Shown: positions 1 through 30,200 of the stretch, one piece after another
Position numbering within the stretch: the first letter of the stretch is position 1
How the letters are laid out: every line of letters begins with the position of its first letter
DNA from: Ectocarpus siliculosus
Taxonomy: Eukaryota; Sar; Phaeophyceae; Ectocarpales; Ectocarpaceae
Assembly (NCBI GenBank): GCA_000310025.1
Contig: FN649755.1
Location: forward strand, 645,404 to 709,403
DNA length: 64,000 nucleotides
Direction of reading: 5' to 3'
Translations under genes and position numbers: made by a program
Notes under the pieces: model-generated
Told to the model about the DNA's origin: nothing
What the model saw: the letters and a program-made list of their open reading frames with translations, nothing else
Databases searched by the model: none

Positions 1-3000
1 TCTCTTGCTGCTGTATGTGTGTACATCTTCTCTTGCTGTGTGTACATGCAGGGGGAGGCGGAGCGCACCAATAGAGCGGTGGGGCGGCGAAAGCACCGAC
101 CTTGCTTGGCCAGGTCACACCCACACCAAACCCTTTACATGGCTTGCAACGTGATTCCCAATGTTTCAATGTTTCTATGCATACTATGCCTGCTGCGGCT
201 TGCACCATGTGCCTAGACTACTTGTCACAGATGCTGCAGGGTATATGTATGTACAGTAACAAAAATCATCAACGCTTCACGTCAGAAATAGGGCCCCCAA
301 CTTGCTGGACCGCCCACCTTTATGTGACGTCCTCGTCTTTGTCGAGAAGAAGAACGTGGGAATGCTAATGCTTGCCGCTTGGAGAGGTGCAGAGCTACAA
401 GAGCTATTGTGCTCTCTTGGGGACGATATTGTCTCGCTCTTTGGAGTGCTCCCACTGCTCGCTGCAGCTTCCTTCTGCCCGCCGCTCCTGCTGTGTGCGC
501 CACTCCTGCTGTGTCTGCTGTGTGTGTGTCTCTCTCTTTCTCGTGCCAACCAACAAAGTTACAACTGGTTACGAGAGGAGAGGACGGAGATTCTTTCTTC
601 AATCAATCATATGTGCATATCACGCCTCTTTGCATATTCCAGGGCACACACGCCGAATGTCCCCTACCACAGGTCCCTCGAGATCAACAGATCTATGTAC
701 AGCAGTATAGTAGTACTGCTGTAGTCGCTGTATCTACATCATTATACACTACTTCCGGATCCAGTGCACAGCAGTAGTGTAGGTCCCTTGGTTGATGGCG
801 GGAGAAGGTAGTGATGTACATACAATCCAGCAAGCAAGGTGACATGCAGCGGCATCATGCCGCCATCGAACCGCGGGCTTTGAGACCCTCGTTCAAATAC
901 CAAGTGGTCAGCGCGTTGAGATCGGGCAATGCCCTCTCTGAAGAAGTAGGGCCTTGGGATAAGAAACGAGACGGTTATGCTGCAAAAGACTTACCTCACC
1001 GGAAAAGGTGTTGTTCCCGGGTTTTCGTTTTAGGTCACACAACCAAGGTAATGGACTAGACTACAGTACATAGATAGAGTATACCGTTGGTGGCGTCCAA
1101 ATAACGTACCACATACGGTCAGAGGCAGGAGTGAGTTGTAACGAACGGTGGTACCCACACGAACGGGGTACCTAGCGTATAGGAAATCCCTTGGATGTGT
1201 TCGCAAGAGTGTGTCTGGTGGGGTTGTGTGGTTTCGAAGTTGCACCGAATGGACACTACATGTAATTGATTGATCTGATGTGTTCGAGCGTGCGCACCTG
1301 TCTGCGGTTCTTGTGCCGAAGGTGCGTGGTCGAGAAAAAGGTGTTAACTACTGCCGTCGCTTTGAAGGCAACACCAATCCTCGGTAAGCCACGAGGTCCA
1401 GCAAGGATATTCCAATCAATCAATGTCATCCCTGACTCGTACCATATGTTTTCAAATGGCATATACTACTGCTGTGGTCTTCTGCATGTTGTGTGCGAAG
1501 AAAGCAAATTTTCTTGGAATACATGTACTTCAAACTGAGAGAAGAAGAGCGAACACAGTAGAATATGGTAATGACTACCGTACATACATATATACAATAC
1601 ACATGCGTGCATCATCTACCCGTCTACATTGTTTTCAGATCGGGGGCAAGCTGCATAAGCATGTAGTTATGTAGCCGGCGAAAGGACGAAAGCCGAGCGC
1701 ATCCGCATCAGGATAGACACACCCCAAGCAGCCACGCGGCTGTACATGTATTCGTGTCATACTCTCACACTTATTGTGCTGCTGCTGTGTTTTCCCCCGC
1801 ACCCCCGCACCCAACTTCGGAACAAAATGACACGATGGGAACGTCCAAGAATACCATCTTTCCAGCAGCAGCGTAATTGCGCCGGCAGCACACACACGTC
1901 ACGGCAGGCGGACGTCTGGACAAATACTGCATCGCGAACAACATATTCTGGCGAACAACGGTGAGGTGAGATGGTGACGATCGATCGTGGGTGGTGGCTC
2001 TGATAATGAGTGGATTAGATTCACTTCCGTGCACCGAACTCAACAGACCGTTTGACAGGATTCAATGCACGTATGCATACGACGATACCAACATGACAGC
2101 ATCACATGTAATGTGTAGGGGTGGTTCGAGATTCTTCAGCTTGAACTCATGTGTAGAACATGTGAAACTACACATACACAGGACATGGACATAATCTGCA
2201 TGAAAACGCGTAGCAAGCAACTGGTGGTGATGAGTCCTCTGTCGGCATGCACTTCGTGCGAAGCCAGAATCACAAGAGACGCGGCGTCCGGGCGTCCTGG
2301 TTCTCAACGCACGTAACTAGAATATTGTGATTTTTTCTTCGGCGAAATGCATTCGAGAATTGGCGGACAGAGTTGGTGTTGAGACATCAGATCATCCGCC
2401 GTGCGATCATCAACCGACTACAAGCAAGCTTCGCCCTCGTTTCATTGGTATGTTTGTTGCCCCTAAAACACCGTAGGTCGTCCTACTGTAGACCGCAAGG
2501 GGCCTTGGCAATCTGTACGCGTGTAGTCCGGGGTGTCAGTTCGCCACCGGTGTGCGATTTGTTCTATTTTGGAGGTCTGGAACGGGTGAATCCTTCTCGG
2601 GACAACTATCAAGGCAACCACACCGCACCAGGAAGGCGGAGAAAAAAAAGTCACTCCTGTTTGGCCTTCCTCGTGTGTGACACCGGCTGGTGCGTCCAAG
2701 CTCGTACCTATAAGAAGGGTGTAAAGGCCGACGTACACACAGAATAATAGCGGTATGGCAACATGAACCTATTAGAGCAGTCCTCCAGTACCTTTTTCGC
2801 GCTTGCTGAGCTGCACAACGGACCAAATGCTGTATGAACATTATACAGAAGAATGCGAACGTTCTGACAAATCAGCAAGAAGCATCACGAAGATCGTCCG
2901 TTCCACATTTTTTTCTCGTCCGCCGAAGAGACGAATTGGAGCTGTATGTAGGATCCGCCTACAAGATGTACTGTTGTACACACACACACTAATGTCTGCT

Positions 3001-4387
3001 CATCTTCCCACTTACAACAGAGAGAAAGCAGTGAGATACGAGCTTAGACTACACAATATTATGCGCTTTCAACATACGTAGGAGAGACGCACATGTTTTT
3101 GCTCTCCGGGCTGTGATGTACGTAAGTCAGGACGGGCTGTGTTTTCAGATGATGGCAGCAAGAGCAACCGTCGTAGATTAAGCGGGGTGCTTGGAAACGT
3201 AAGACGTTTTTTGCTGAGGGCGTTGCCCCACGGTGACCACAAATGGATGGATTGTGTTCCCCTTTTGGGCGAACAGTCCGTTGCTTCCGGACCCCCTAAA
3301 GACGTTCACTACATACCCCCGTCCCGCTACACCATTAGTTCAACAACATCATACCGTGGCGCATCTTTCTTCTCGTTCTGATAACGGTGTTTGTCATTCT
3401 TTGTGATTGGGCCGTTTGGTCGAGAACACTCCGTCCGGTACAACACACGGGTGAAAACCGACACCATCTTGTAAACTGGCTGTACGAACCACGGTCGGGA
3501 CGAAAATGGCATTCACAACGCGCACGCTTGGCACCAGGATCGGTTGCCGAGCTTTCCAGTTGCATCGTGCTTGAAAAGGTTTGATCGTGCTGGCCCACCA
3601 GCCAGTCGGCTGATTTCACGACATCGCCTGCGACTAAGTGGGTTTTGATTATTTTCTTCAGAACGAGAAAAATAATAGACATCGGGAAGGCTGTGATACC
3701 GTGTGCAGTCACTCGGGCGGCAGCATTGACCTCCGCTCGCTGTGCCCATAGTGAACGAACAGAACACTCTCCTGGCAGTTAGTCTAGACTCGACCCCCGC
3801 GTGGTGCTTAATCCCACGCGCAGGCTCAGCGTGAAAGCGTTACCTCATTTTGCCATCGCGGTGGCGGCGTTTCGTTTTCCGCATCAGTGTCAGATGTTGT
3901 TCGCTGTGCGGTTCATTGTTGATCCCGCAATTTCCTTCGACTCAGGCCAGCGACCTCTTGACTCTCGCACAATACACGATGTCCAAACGGTGTGAACGTG
4001 TCTGCATCTGCGCACACCCTCGTCCCGTTTCACGTGGAAATAAACCTGACGGCGACGAAGAGACGAGGGAGATTTGATGAAGTCGGCCCCTAGCGATGAC
4101 CGCGGTCGGCGTGACTCAGGCCAGCACGTGAGTAGACGGCAACGAGTAGGAATACGATGTACCGTAGTCGCGTCTAAGGGATCAACCGCTCAGACGAAAA
4201 GGATTACGTTGACCTGACTGCCGCCAGTAGCACGTAAGATGTTCCACGTTGATGCGGTCACCAACAACATGCATTTTCAGTCGCCTGCCGCTCCGACCAC
4301 CCTTTTGTGATATGTTATTCCTCGAAAAATGGATATCTGACCTATGGACAGACAAACGTTCACTTGACCGCTCTCCCTTCCATACAG
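1..4387. other. Left-edge region without a supportable gene
   Basis: I see no reading frame longer than about 140 codons and none with recognisable protein character. Short open frames occur on both strands but overlap each other and look like chance. The region must contain the promoter and possibly one or more 5' exons of the fatty-acyl-AMP ligase gene, because the first exon I can support (4388) begins at a splice acceptor, not at a convincing start codon. An in-frame ATG lies at 4307, but the pyrimidine-rich stretch and CAG just before 4388 favour splicing. Confidence 0.5.
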
Positions 4388-20506
<16,119 letters not shown>

Positions 20507-22185
20507 CGTGACGCATTTGATTGTGAACCGTGTGCTGGTGATGATTACTGCTGCTGTAGTAAGCGCCACGTGAGAGGATGTACTGTGGTGCATCAGGCCG
20601 TAGCAAGGCAGAGGGATTACTTGCCTTGGAAAGTGAATGCTAGAACCTTGGGTTGCTATGGGGCGTGGGACAACAACAAGCCTTCCAGACAGTTTCTCCG
20701 GACACTTGTCGACAGTAGATCACGATCATCGATGAGATGGTGTTTTCGCGCGTCATAGGGTGGTTCTAGAACTGGCCCAACTGGCCAATACATTCACCTG
20801 AGAAATTTAGGGACGAATCGATCGATTTTCGAGTTCAACGCTGCTGGGGCAGGAAGTCCGCTTCCACAAACGATCTTGGGGTTGTAAGCACTAATTATGC
20901 TGGACCATGTAGGGTATGCCCGGTACATGTATTTGAATAGCCCAATATTTTCGGTTTGTGCACTACAGTACACCAAATATATTTTGAGGTCGACCAGATA
21001 CACAACGCACTTTTCGAAACTTCGTCAACCTTCGGGAGCTTCATTACTTTACGAAGACTTCTGGCAGTTGTGCGGACGAACATATGACTACATCGCTTAA
21101 CCTTCCGCTTCCGCTTTGAGGCTGGTAGTGTCGTGGGAACCCCCCCCCCGGGAACGGTTCCGTTCAGGACACGACTCGTACGACCGGTGTTTTTTTTCTA
21201 GAGGGCACGTCAGACCATGTACATACAGACAGATAGGATAGGCCCGCAGTATTTTTAGAAAGTAACCTCACAGAAAGACTGCCCGTTCGACTGGATATAA
21301 CCTCAGTCGAAAGGGATCTGTTGAAGTCTTTCCCGTGAGTGGAATGAAACCGACATTTTTGTTCCGAAACAGAGGCTCACACATTCATTCACGAAAACAA
21401 ATAAAAATACCTCGATCGACGCCACGACATAACACATATCCCGATAAGACATATACCAGAGTTGCAGGTGGATAGGTGGATGTCCACCACAACCACCTCA
21501 CCCCTTCCTAAAATATACCCGGTAACCCTGCACGTGCCCCGCCATGGATATTTCGATTTTTCTCACTCAGCTTTATTTACTAAACAAGGAAACTTCACGG
21601 CAGTGCACCACCGTCTCTCCCCAACCAGAGCCAACCGTGAAGCGCACGCGAAAAAACCAGTACCATGAACCAGCTCCCTTTACTCTTTACCGTTGCAACC
21701 GCTGTATCTTCCCAGTTCCACCCGAGCCATGGTGCATATCATACGTGCTGCTTCAAGGGTGGATGGTTTGGGTGACCAACGCCCTCGCACCTTATACCGG
21801 TGCCGTCATGCTCGTATGTTGACTGCCGTTCAAGGGTTTGGAGGAACTGGTCTGTCACCTGGCACATGTATCTCGACGTTTCTTCTTGAAACGCCTTGAA
21901 ATGGACCTGCCGTCGCTTCGCTTTGGCCTCGCGGCCACGCGATTGTTGGCGATTCGTGCTGACACCATGTTATTAACGACCACCATGTTGCACAAATCGG
22001 AGTCTGGTTGGGCTTGAGTGAGGTGTCGGTTGGGGGTGTACAACCAAATATTGTACCACTATACACTACGTACGGCGGTGCGGCGGTGCGGCTTCCGTGT
22101 CATGAATGCATGCACCTTTTGTTTGCTTTATCAAGGATGCCGAATTTCGAAACCGTCAGTTTTCGACGTCTTGTAGGGAGCCGGT

Positions 22186-22477
22186 CGCCCCGGTGGTCTA
22201 GTTGGTGTCCTCGAAACCTTCTAGAGGTCAGATCAGGGGTTCGAATCCCGGCGTAATATAAGCGAGCTTTTCTTGCAAAGTGGGTTTTTCTCTCGCTTCC
22301 GCTTCTGGGCCAGAGGGAAGAGAGTGCTGAACTCTTCTCGCATTAAAAATCGAAGGCAAAGTACCGCAGGAGGGCAGGGCAGAGAGGGGTCCTTCTGTGT
22401 GACCACGGGTTGGAATAAACGGCACTAATAGTAGTGCTGTGAGCGCTGATTTGAAGTGAAGACAAAAAAAAAAAAAA
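22186..22477 (+). mobile_element. SINE-like element with tRNA-type promoter boxes
   Basis: A box A-like TGGTCTAGTTGG (22194-22205) is followed 32 bases later by a perfect box B-like GGTTCGAATCC (22238-22248), the spacing of an internal RNA polymerase III promoter. The surrounding bases do not form a proper tRNA: the T-stem pairs for only three bases and no acceptor stem closes. A 14-base A run at 22464-22477 could be the tail. I found no target-site duplication, so this is a candidate only. Confidence 0.4.
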
Positions 22478-23199
22478 TGGAAACCCGGCGAACCCTTGTG
22501 TTCCTCCGCGTTCCTTCCTTCCGCACACCACCCTCCCTCCGGCACACCCGGTACACCAACTGCCCCACTGCCCCACCCTTACATAAGCTTGCGGGACGAC
22601 GCTGCAAAGGAGCGAAAGACCAGCGCAAAGGTAGGACGGGCCTTAGCACGCTAGTCGTTGTACGCTATATACCAGGTGCGCACATCTCCTGTACGTTTGT
22701 TGTGCAGACCGGCGTTCTTGAGAAAGGAGTGTGTACAGCAGCGCAGCCCGCGCGAGAAGAAATGGCCGTACACACAGCAGACAACAAGCAGAGGCGTGTA
22801 AACAACCCACCCCCTCCCGCTTCTTTTCCCGAAGGGTATCTACTGAACTTCCCATAACCGAAGTGCTCAAGAACCTACTATAGGGTCAGATAAAGAGCTC
22901 TCCGCCTGATGATGAAGGTTTGGAGCAAGCAATCGAGGAGAGGGAGTCCCTGGCCTGCCGATTCAAACAGCAGTAAGTAATGTAGTCTACCCTCGGGTAG
23001 AATTTTGAGTTGAATGTGGGTGAAAACAACAGCAACAAAGAGTCGTCCGTCTAGCCGCTGGAGAGACAGCAGTGCTCTGCGGCGGAGCGGCAAAGCCTCC
23101 TGTGTCGATCGGCTTCAAGTTGAGCTCTTTCTACATGTATGTGCACCCATGCGACGCTCTCTCAGGTTTGGTCAGCGGTGTTCGGGTGTTTCTTGGATT

Positions 23200-23409
23200 G
23201 CCGTAGGCGACGCAAGATACCACACACCCTGGAACGATTTTCAAAGCTCGACTTCTAGACAATACAACGACGAGGATGCCCAACTCAAATGAAGCGATTT
23301 CGGAAAGATATCGGCACGAGATGCACCGCTACTTTTCCTGCTGTGGATGAAGTCGAGCTTTGACAATCGGTCCCGGGGGTGAGGTATGTATCTGATGTCA
23401 CGTACGGTA
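23200..23409. mobile_element. MITE-like inverted-repeat element, family 1
   Basis: The left arm (CCGTAGGCGACGCAAGATAC, then CACACCCTGGAACGATTTTC) is complementary to the right arm ending GATGTCACGTACGGTA. The shared core is TTTTCAAAGCTCGA on the left and TCGAGCTTTGACAATC on the right. About 210 bp, no coding capacity. Related copies lie at 35254, 36822, 41016, 45486 and 54388. Confidence 0.7.
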
Positions 23410-25034
23410 GACAGTAGTTCTTGTAGGCGGAAGTCTGTTTTGCTTCAGCATGAGATCACCTGACATGATTGCATGATCAGCTGACAAAGAGGGTAAACGC
23501 AACGAACTATGTTGCTGTGTTGTGTGTACAACCACGACACACCATCTATATACCAACCACACAGACTGCCACAGGCGATTTTGAGCAGATGTACGACCAG
23601 ATCTTGCCATACTATACACCGCAGTCGTCATCGGGAAGTGCTCTTCACGCAAACACAGCAGTGCAAGAATTAGATTGTATTGTGCAATGACGACACACAA
23701 TAGGTATCTCGAGAGAGCGCATCCCCAGCACCGTGACTTGGTTTTGACGGCGTAGTGTAAACCCAAGTGAGTCGCGACAAAAGCATCTCGACAGCGTCAC
23801 TGTGGGAGGCGTTATTAGTCCCATCAGCAACTGAAACCGTCCGAACAGTTGCTCCTCTTCTGCACCCCATGAACACCGCATACGTGAGACATCCACTGCA
23901 CAAGACTGGATGACATCTGCTGTAACAGTAGTTCCAACATATGCATCTCCACCCAATTTCAATAGGGAACATGCACGCGTTTGGTCAATCACGGTCCGGT
24001 GTCATCGGTTTTTGTGTCGGGTGTCGGCTTTAACACAGTACGCTTAACGGCAGTATCCACTAAGCTAATCAGACACTCCTCCGCCGCGTTGCTCCGTGCT
24101 GACGTCGCCTGTATGCGAGATTTCGAAACCTTAAAGCAAAAGACGCAAAGCACATTCAGACAGAACCGATTTTGGAAAACGCAGGGGCTCACTTACGTAC
24201 TCGAGTCATGCTTGCCGTGTGCAACAACCGCGCGCAATTGCACACCGCCAGTCATCACGTCTAGCGGCCTTCCGCGCGCAATCACCCCATAGGTCTAGTG
24301 CTTCACCTACGCCTCTCACACCCCGGGAAAACCTGTGGCCCCCTGTTTGATCGCATCAACCATGAGAACAATACAGCTGTCCGCAGTCATCCGCCCGAAT
24401 TGTGTCGACTGGTCGCGCTTCGTATCGTGCGACGGATCAATCGGCTGACGGATTCCCTCTGTCTTGCTGATGGGCCATGACACATCGTCCAGGTTTGGGC
24501 CCCTTTCCGATCAGACCGTTTCCGGTTTGATCTTTTCTGCACGTTGGTTTGCTCCATGCGGTTACGCACGGTCGTCTCGGCTGCGTCGGCGGCAAAAATT
24601 TCCGCCACCTTGGTCAGTCGATGATCGGTTTTGATTCGCCGTTGGAGAGGACCCTTTCCGGTTTGTTCATTTTGGCTGTCCACCCAATAGGCCATCATCT
24701 CAGTCGCGTGGGTGAAAGCCCCAGAGCGAGTAAACACCGTGTTGGCATTTATTCCTGGACCCAGGGGCAACGTCGTACATGGTCGAAAACGGGCGTTCGT
24801 CCCCAGTCCAAGCGCCATCGGAAAACGGCTTTCGTCATATACACGCCCACGTGTCGAGAATATTCTCTTCCTACGGAATCAGTTCAACTCCATCATCGGG
24901 AGTCCCCCCTACTTTGAGGCGTATGCGTTACAACTTCGACCGCCGTTATATATTTGCCTGAAAATTACATTGATGAGCGTGACGGGTTTATCCGCCAAAA
25001 CCTTACGTTTTCCATTGCTTCTGCGGTACCGCAG

Positions 25035-27204
25035 ATGGACGTCGACATCAACGAGCTTATCCGTCTGGAGGCCGAGCTGAAGACCTCATGTGAAAGTGAA
25101 ACGTCGCCTGTTAGTCTAGACGCCAAGGTGAATATCCTCAAGTACCTTCAAGTCCAGACGGTATTGCGGTTTCAAGGACAGTACGACGGTCTGTACTACG
25201 AGCTGAACAAGACGGGCGGCCTTGAGTGTCTTCGGGGCATCGCCGCGGTTCGGTCGACGGAGCTCTTGCAGCCCAAGGTCTTGGGCCTACAGGACTGCAG
25301 TGAGGACGAGCAACTTGAAAAACAGCTACAGTTCTATCTTGCGGATGCTGAGCTTGCAAAGCCGAATTTGGACGAGCTCGTTACGAAGGTTGCGCACGAC
25401 TCGAGCAAGTACGAGGTTCAACGCGCGGAGGTCAAGTCACGGGAAAGCACGCGACGGAAGGCCAGCAGAGAGCATGATGGGGACGTCAGAAAGGTCGCTG
25501 ACATGGCTAGGGTGACCCTGATCTGTGCTAACCCGGAGGCCCTGAAAGAGGCGTACTCGTCTATCATGGAGATGCCTGAGGTGAGCAGGGCATCCAGACT
25601 TGACGACAACCCGCAATAATTGTGGAAGTTGTTCCATAAACGTTCGCTTGCTGTTTGATTTGACGTTGGTACTTGAAGCAACTTTCGAAAACCGATTGTG
25701 CCTCGTTGTGCTGCTTCGTTGTAATGAAGAACAAACGGCGATGACAATAATAGCAGAAGTGACTATTTCTTCTATTAGCTTCTATGGTTCTTGCACAAAA
25801 GTAGAAATGGTTGTTAACGACAATCTACTTGGGGTAGCTGTGTATCGATTGGGTTTTGGGTCACCGGGTGGAGATTTTTGTTGCTCTACCCTGAGGTCGT
25901 TTCAATTGGCCGTGGTGAATTCCTGCCCTGGGCCGTACTCCCTCCAACTGACGAGGCAGGAGCGTTGATTTCCTCGATGCCCTCATATGACTAGCGGCAC
26001 CGAACCACTCCGATTCTCTTGCTGCTCATTCTCCATACACCTTGAACCAGTAGCATCGCAACGGGCTCTATCAAACGATTCCCGAGCTCCGACGGTACCG
26101 GCGTTAGGATTGGACACATCCGCCGAACAAATGCAGATAAAATTGGTGATCGGCCCGATGCGGCACCACCGTAGTAGCTGTTCTCGCCGCAGAATGTCAA
26201 CCTCAATCTTGGATTTTCCTAAGTGCTTCCCACGAAGCATTTTTGGACCCTCTAGGTTCGATAAATGCTGAGCGAACAGACGGTGCTCTTGAAAACGGAC
26301 TTGCTGCCTGCATTTCCCAGATATGCGTGTCGATACCGATGTTTTTGCGTGAATACTGCTTCACACCCTCAGGGACATGAAAATCCAACGCTGGTGGTGT
26401 GGAGGGCACACGTCGTGTCGATCGACCGGCCCCGCGGTTGGGCGTAGGTAGACGACTTTGGACTCCTCCTTGCGTTCGAGGCTTCCTTGAACTAGGGTTG
26501 ATATGGTCAGCAATTGGGGCACCTGTGCATTGTTTGGCCTCATTCATGCTCTCGCCAGCAGGACAGAAAGATGCCTGCATACAACGCACACCTTTTTTCT
26601 AAAACCCGCCAAGTATCCAGCTAATAAATATCGATGCACACTCTTAAAACGCAATCGCCCCCCCGAGCTAATGCGCAAAATTAGATGTCCTCTATGAGTA
26701 CAGTTCAACCTCTATGCTACCCAAGGAGCTGTCCCCATATACTGAAATTTCCCAAGATGAGCAAGCGATCATTGACAACAATCCACCCACAACGAACAAT
26801 TCATGATTCACCCTGTTTTCTGCTACCCTTGTGAACTGGTAAAATGGCTCGTGCAGCAACACGTTCTGCGGATTAAAAACGGCTTCAACTCCGACTGGAT
26901 GCCTAGCGGCTATCGGGATGTGAAGCTGAACCCCGTCGTGAACGAGCACCTATGTGAGATTCAGCTGCACCTCCGCGAGTTCTTTGCATTGAAAGGCGGC
27001 CAGCACGAGGTGTACAAGTGGGCGCGGGATCTCAACGTCACTACGGGGATGCGCAGTGAAGACCTTATCAAAAATCTTTCCCCTGAGGTATCGAAGGAGA
27101 TGCTGCACCTGGCTGGGGAGAACTGGCGTGGAACTGCGTACGTTCTACCGGACCTACAGCTCGCTGCTGGACAATACGACCTGGCCGAGAAGAGCCACCG
27201 ACAG
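25035..27204 (+). CDS. RelA/SpoT-like domain (exons 1-2)
   Basis: Exon 1 ends with [16 protein letters not shown] followed by [19 protein letters not shown]. This matches the K-x3-S-x3-K basic patch and the D-[LIM]-x-x-[RV]-[VI] strand of RelA/SpoT synthetases; D156 would be the metal-binding aspartate. Exon 2 supplies VLRIKNGF, then SGYRDVKLN (the G-Y-R loop whose tyrosine stacks on the acceptor nucleotide, Y201), and [11 protein letters not shown] with E216 in the place of the catalytic glutamate of EIQIRT. The residues needed for catalysis appear to be kept. No HD hydrolase, TGS or ACT domain is seen. The acceptor could be a nucleotide, as in (p)ppGpp synthetases, or an RNA, as in some toxin members. 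The domain ends in a half [15 protein letters not shown]. The intron is 25581-26856. Confidence 0.62.
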
Positions 27205-30200
27205 GTAGCCGTGGGAATTGCAGTTTCGTCTCACCCTTGTGTTTACACATAGGTTTGTGTCGGAGCGCGTCTTGAATGGGCGTGCATCCACAACATGAAA
27301 TTGATTCCTGTGGAGGGACTCGGTATAGGACAGTGGCATCAAAGGGTGATGTAAGACTATCCATAGAGGCAGGCGACTGGACCAGCCCACAGCTGGCTGC
27401 CAGCGGCCAGATGTGACGCTTCCCAAGCCCAACAGCCCACACAGCTAACATATTTTACTTGAAGAACCCAGCGACCCTCAACGAACCAACAACAACTACT
27501 TTCAAACATGTATTCAGTCTTGTGTAATGTGGTGACGGTTTAATTTCCGTTCACCTTCCAGACACTTGCGGATGCTGAGCACAAATTACGGGAGTTTGAA
27601 GACGACGACAGCAAGGAATCAAGATGGGCATTGCACCGCGAAAGCGCAGCCATGTCAAGACTTGCCTGTGTTCTGGATAAACAGGCAAGGCGAAGGAGCA
27701 TCGATTCGACCGCCACACGTTTCACAGTTCGCCGAAACATTGTGCTTAGCGGCGAATACCCTTGGGAATCTTGGCCTGGAGATCGCGTTGCTGTGATCAA
27801 TATGTGGTTCTTGTACAGGGTCAGGGAGATATTTTTTTTGTTAGGAGCACACCGCACTCGTGGGTGGTTCCTTTCATCAAAACTGTTTCCTTGGCCCCAA
27901 AACTACTGTACCCCAACCTCTTGCGGATGACCGAAATATCAGCATGCTGCCAATATCTTGTTTGGGAGACAGCAAACTCAGTCGTAAGGACCATCGTGGA
28001 GATATTCGGTCTATGATCATTTCTCAGAATACTCGGAACTCGGCATATTTGCTGAACTGGTAGCACGCCCCGCGTCTGGATGGATAAGGTTTTCTCCGAG
28101 CGCATGAGTCGGCTAGCAATTCTGCGGTGGGGATGCCAAACCGCTACGAGCACACGACACATCTCATATGGTTTGCGGAACAGGCTAGCAGCATGACCTA
28201 CATGCCAGCACGATATCTCCAGCACCACCATTCGTTTTGCGCCAGGGGGTAAGCCTCTCTCAGGCCTGACTATCTCGGGCCGTCTCTCTCTCCCTCTCAT
28301 CTACCATGTTTACGCATCGTCTGCTTCCTGTCCCTCGCTTCATACTGGCTGAGGGAGGCACATGAAGCAATATTATCGTATTGTCTCTTCCCCACAACTG
28401 CTGCCGTCGCATGTAAAAGGAGTTAGGTTTGAGGCGGGTACATGCGTACGCTATTGCTGGTGCCTATGTACCACTCCTGTGGTGTACGGTGCTGCTCGCT
28501 CTTCATGTCGTGAAAATGTACCGCACCATACCTCTCCTTTCACACACCCCTAAATTAGGCCACGAGGCGATTTGCGTCACCAAAGCATTTTTCCTTTTTC
28601 TTTCCCGTGACATTCCAGGGCAAGTATAAGGAGGCGGAGACTCTGTTCAGGCGCTTGCTGGCTATCAATGAGAAAGTGTACGGTGCTGACCACCCGGAAA
28701 TCGCTACAGACCTCAACAACTGGGCGGAGTTCTTGAGGAGTCAGGTGGGAGGAATCGAAAATTCATATTTCGTGCAATTTTAGTGGGTCCTACTCGTTGG
28801 TGAAGCGATGGTTCATGGCCAACGAATGGTCACAAGCTACGTGTAGGAGAGGAGGCCTTGCGTTTGAGAATCCAGATGCGAGATATTGTAGGGTCCAACA
28901 ATGATTGATGAAGAAATTTCGCAAGTCTCAGGCGATTATGAACATGGTAGGTGCGACGATGACGACGCACTTTATGAACGGTCAAGAGTCATACGAAAAA
29001 GGCGCTTGGTCAGGAGGACCGCGACGTGACCCAATCGCTCAACAATCAGGTGGTGTTGTTCAGCGTGTGCTCGTCTGTAGTGAACTTGTCTCGCCTTGAC
29101 CACGCCGCCATGACGCGTATCTTTCCTCTTCCAGGGCGAGTGTCCCGAGGCTGATCCTCTGTTCCTTCGAGTTATTGAGCTTGGAGAGAAAACCGTTGGG
29201 ACCTGACCACCCAGCTCGTGCAGCACGGCTTAACTACCGGGCGGGATTGTTGGCCATGTTTCCCACATGCAGCGTCACCAAACGAATTTGTCTCTTGCAT
29301 TTCCTGTCACAGGGCAAGTATCAGGAGGCTGAGCCTCTGTACGTTCGGTCGCTGGCTATCGATGAGAAAGTTTACGGTCCTGACCACCCGGAAGTCGCTA
29401 CCGACCTCAACAACTTGGCGGGGATCTTGGACAGCCAGGTGAGAGCCATGTACAATTTTTACTTCCCAGCAACTTTGGTAGGGCTACACTTCTTGGTGAA
29501 TCGCTATTTCATGGCGAAGCTACTTTTTGAGGGTCACAGGCTGCGTGCATGTCTTGGAGAGAAGACCCTGCGACCGCAGAACCCAAATATGAACGGAATA
29601 TAGTTAGTGAAGAAGTTTCGCTTTTGGTTTTGTATCACTCCCTGACACCAACTCCCTGGTGGCCGTTGAAAGGGTGGTGCAACGAGGCCGAAGTGCTTCT
29701 TACTAAATATGAGAGAAAGCGCTCGGGCAGGAGCACCCATATGTGGCCCAGTCGCTCAACCTCCGGGCGCGGTTTGTTGAGCGTGTGGTCGTCCGCATTG
29801 AGTTTGTATTTCTCACTTTGACCACTCTGGCATTCCCTTCCCCTTCCAGGGCAAGTATACAGAGGCAGATCCTTTGTACTTTGGAGCTGTGGAGAGGACC
29901 CGTTGGGCCCTGACCACCCAGCTCGCGCCACACGTCTCAACTAGTTACCTGGCCCGGCGGATGTGTTAGCTATGAAGCCGTCGCATTTACAGCGTTACCG
30001 AATGAATCTCGCTCTTGCCTTCCTGTCACATTCAGGGCAAGTATGAGGAGGCCGAGCCTCTGCAAGTTCGGTCGATGGCCATCCGTGAGAAGATTTTAGG
30101 TCCTGACCACCCGACGGTCGCCGTTAGCCTCAACAACTTGGCGGAGTTGTTGAGGAGTCAGGTGAACGCCATCGGCATTTTCGAATTTGCCATAAATTTC

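Larger units (their letters stand above)
20507..25034. other. Spacer between the FAAL gene and the RelA/SpoT-like TPR gene
   Basis: No frame here shows protein character on either strand. The stretch holds a SINE-like element (22186-22477) and a MITE-like element (23200-23409). The promoter and any non-coding 5' exon of the downstream gene would lie near its right end. The acceptor-like GCAG just before 25035 allows for an upstream untranslated exon. Confidence 0.5.

Noticed and set aside
22456-22857. A 133-codon plus-strand frame
   Set aside because: It starts at the A run of the SINE-like element, has no recognisable protein character and no splice context.
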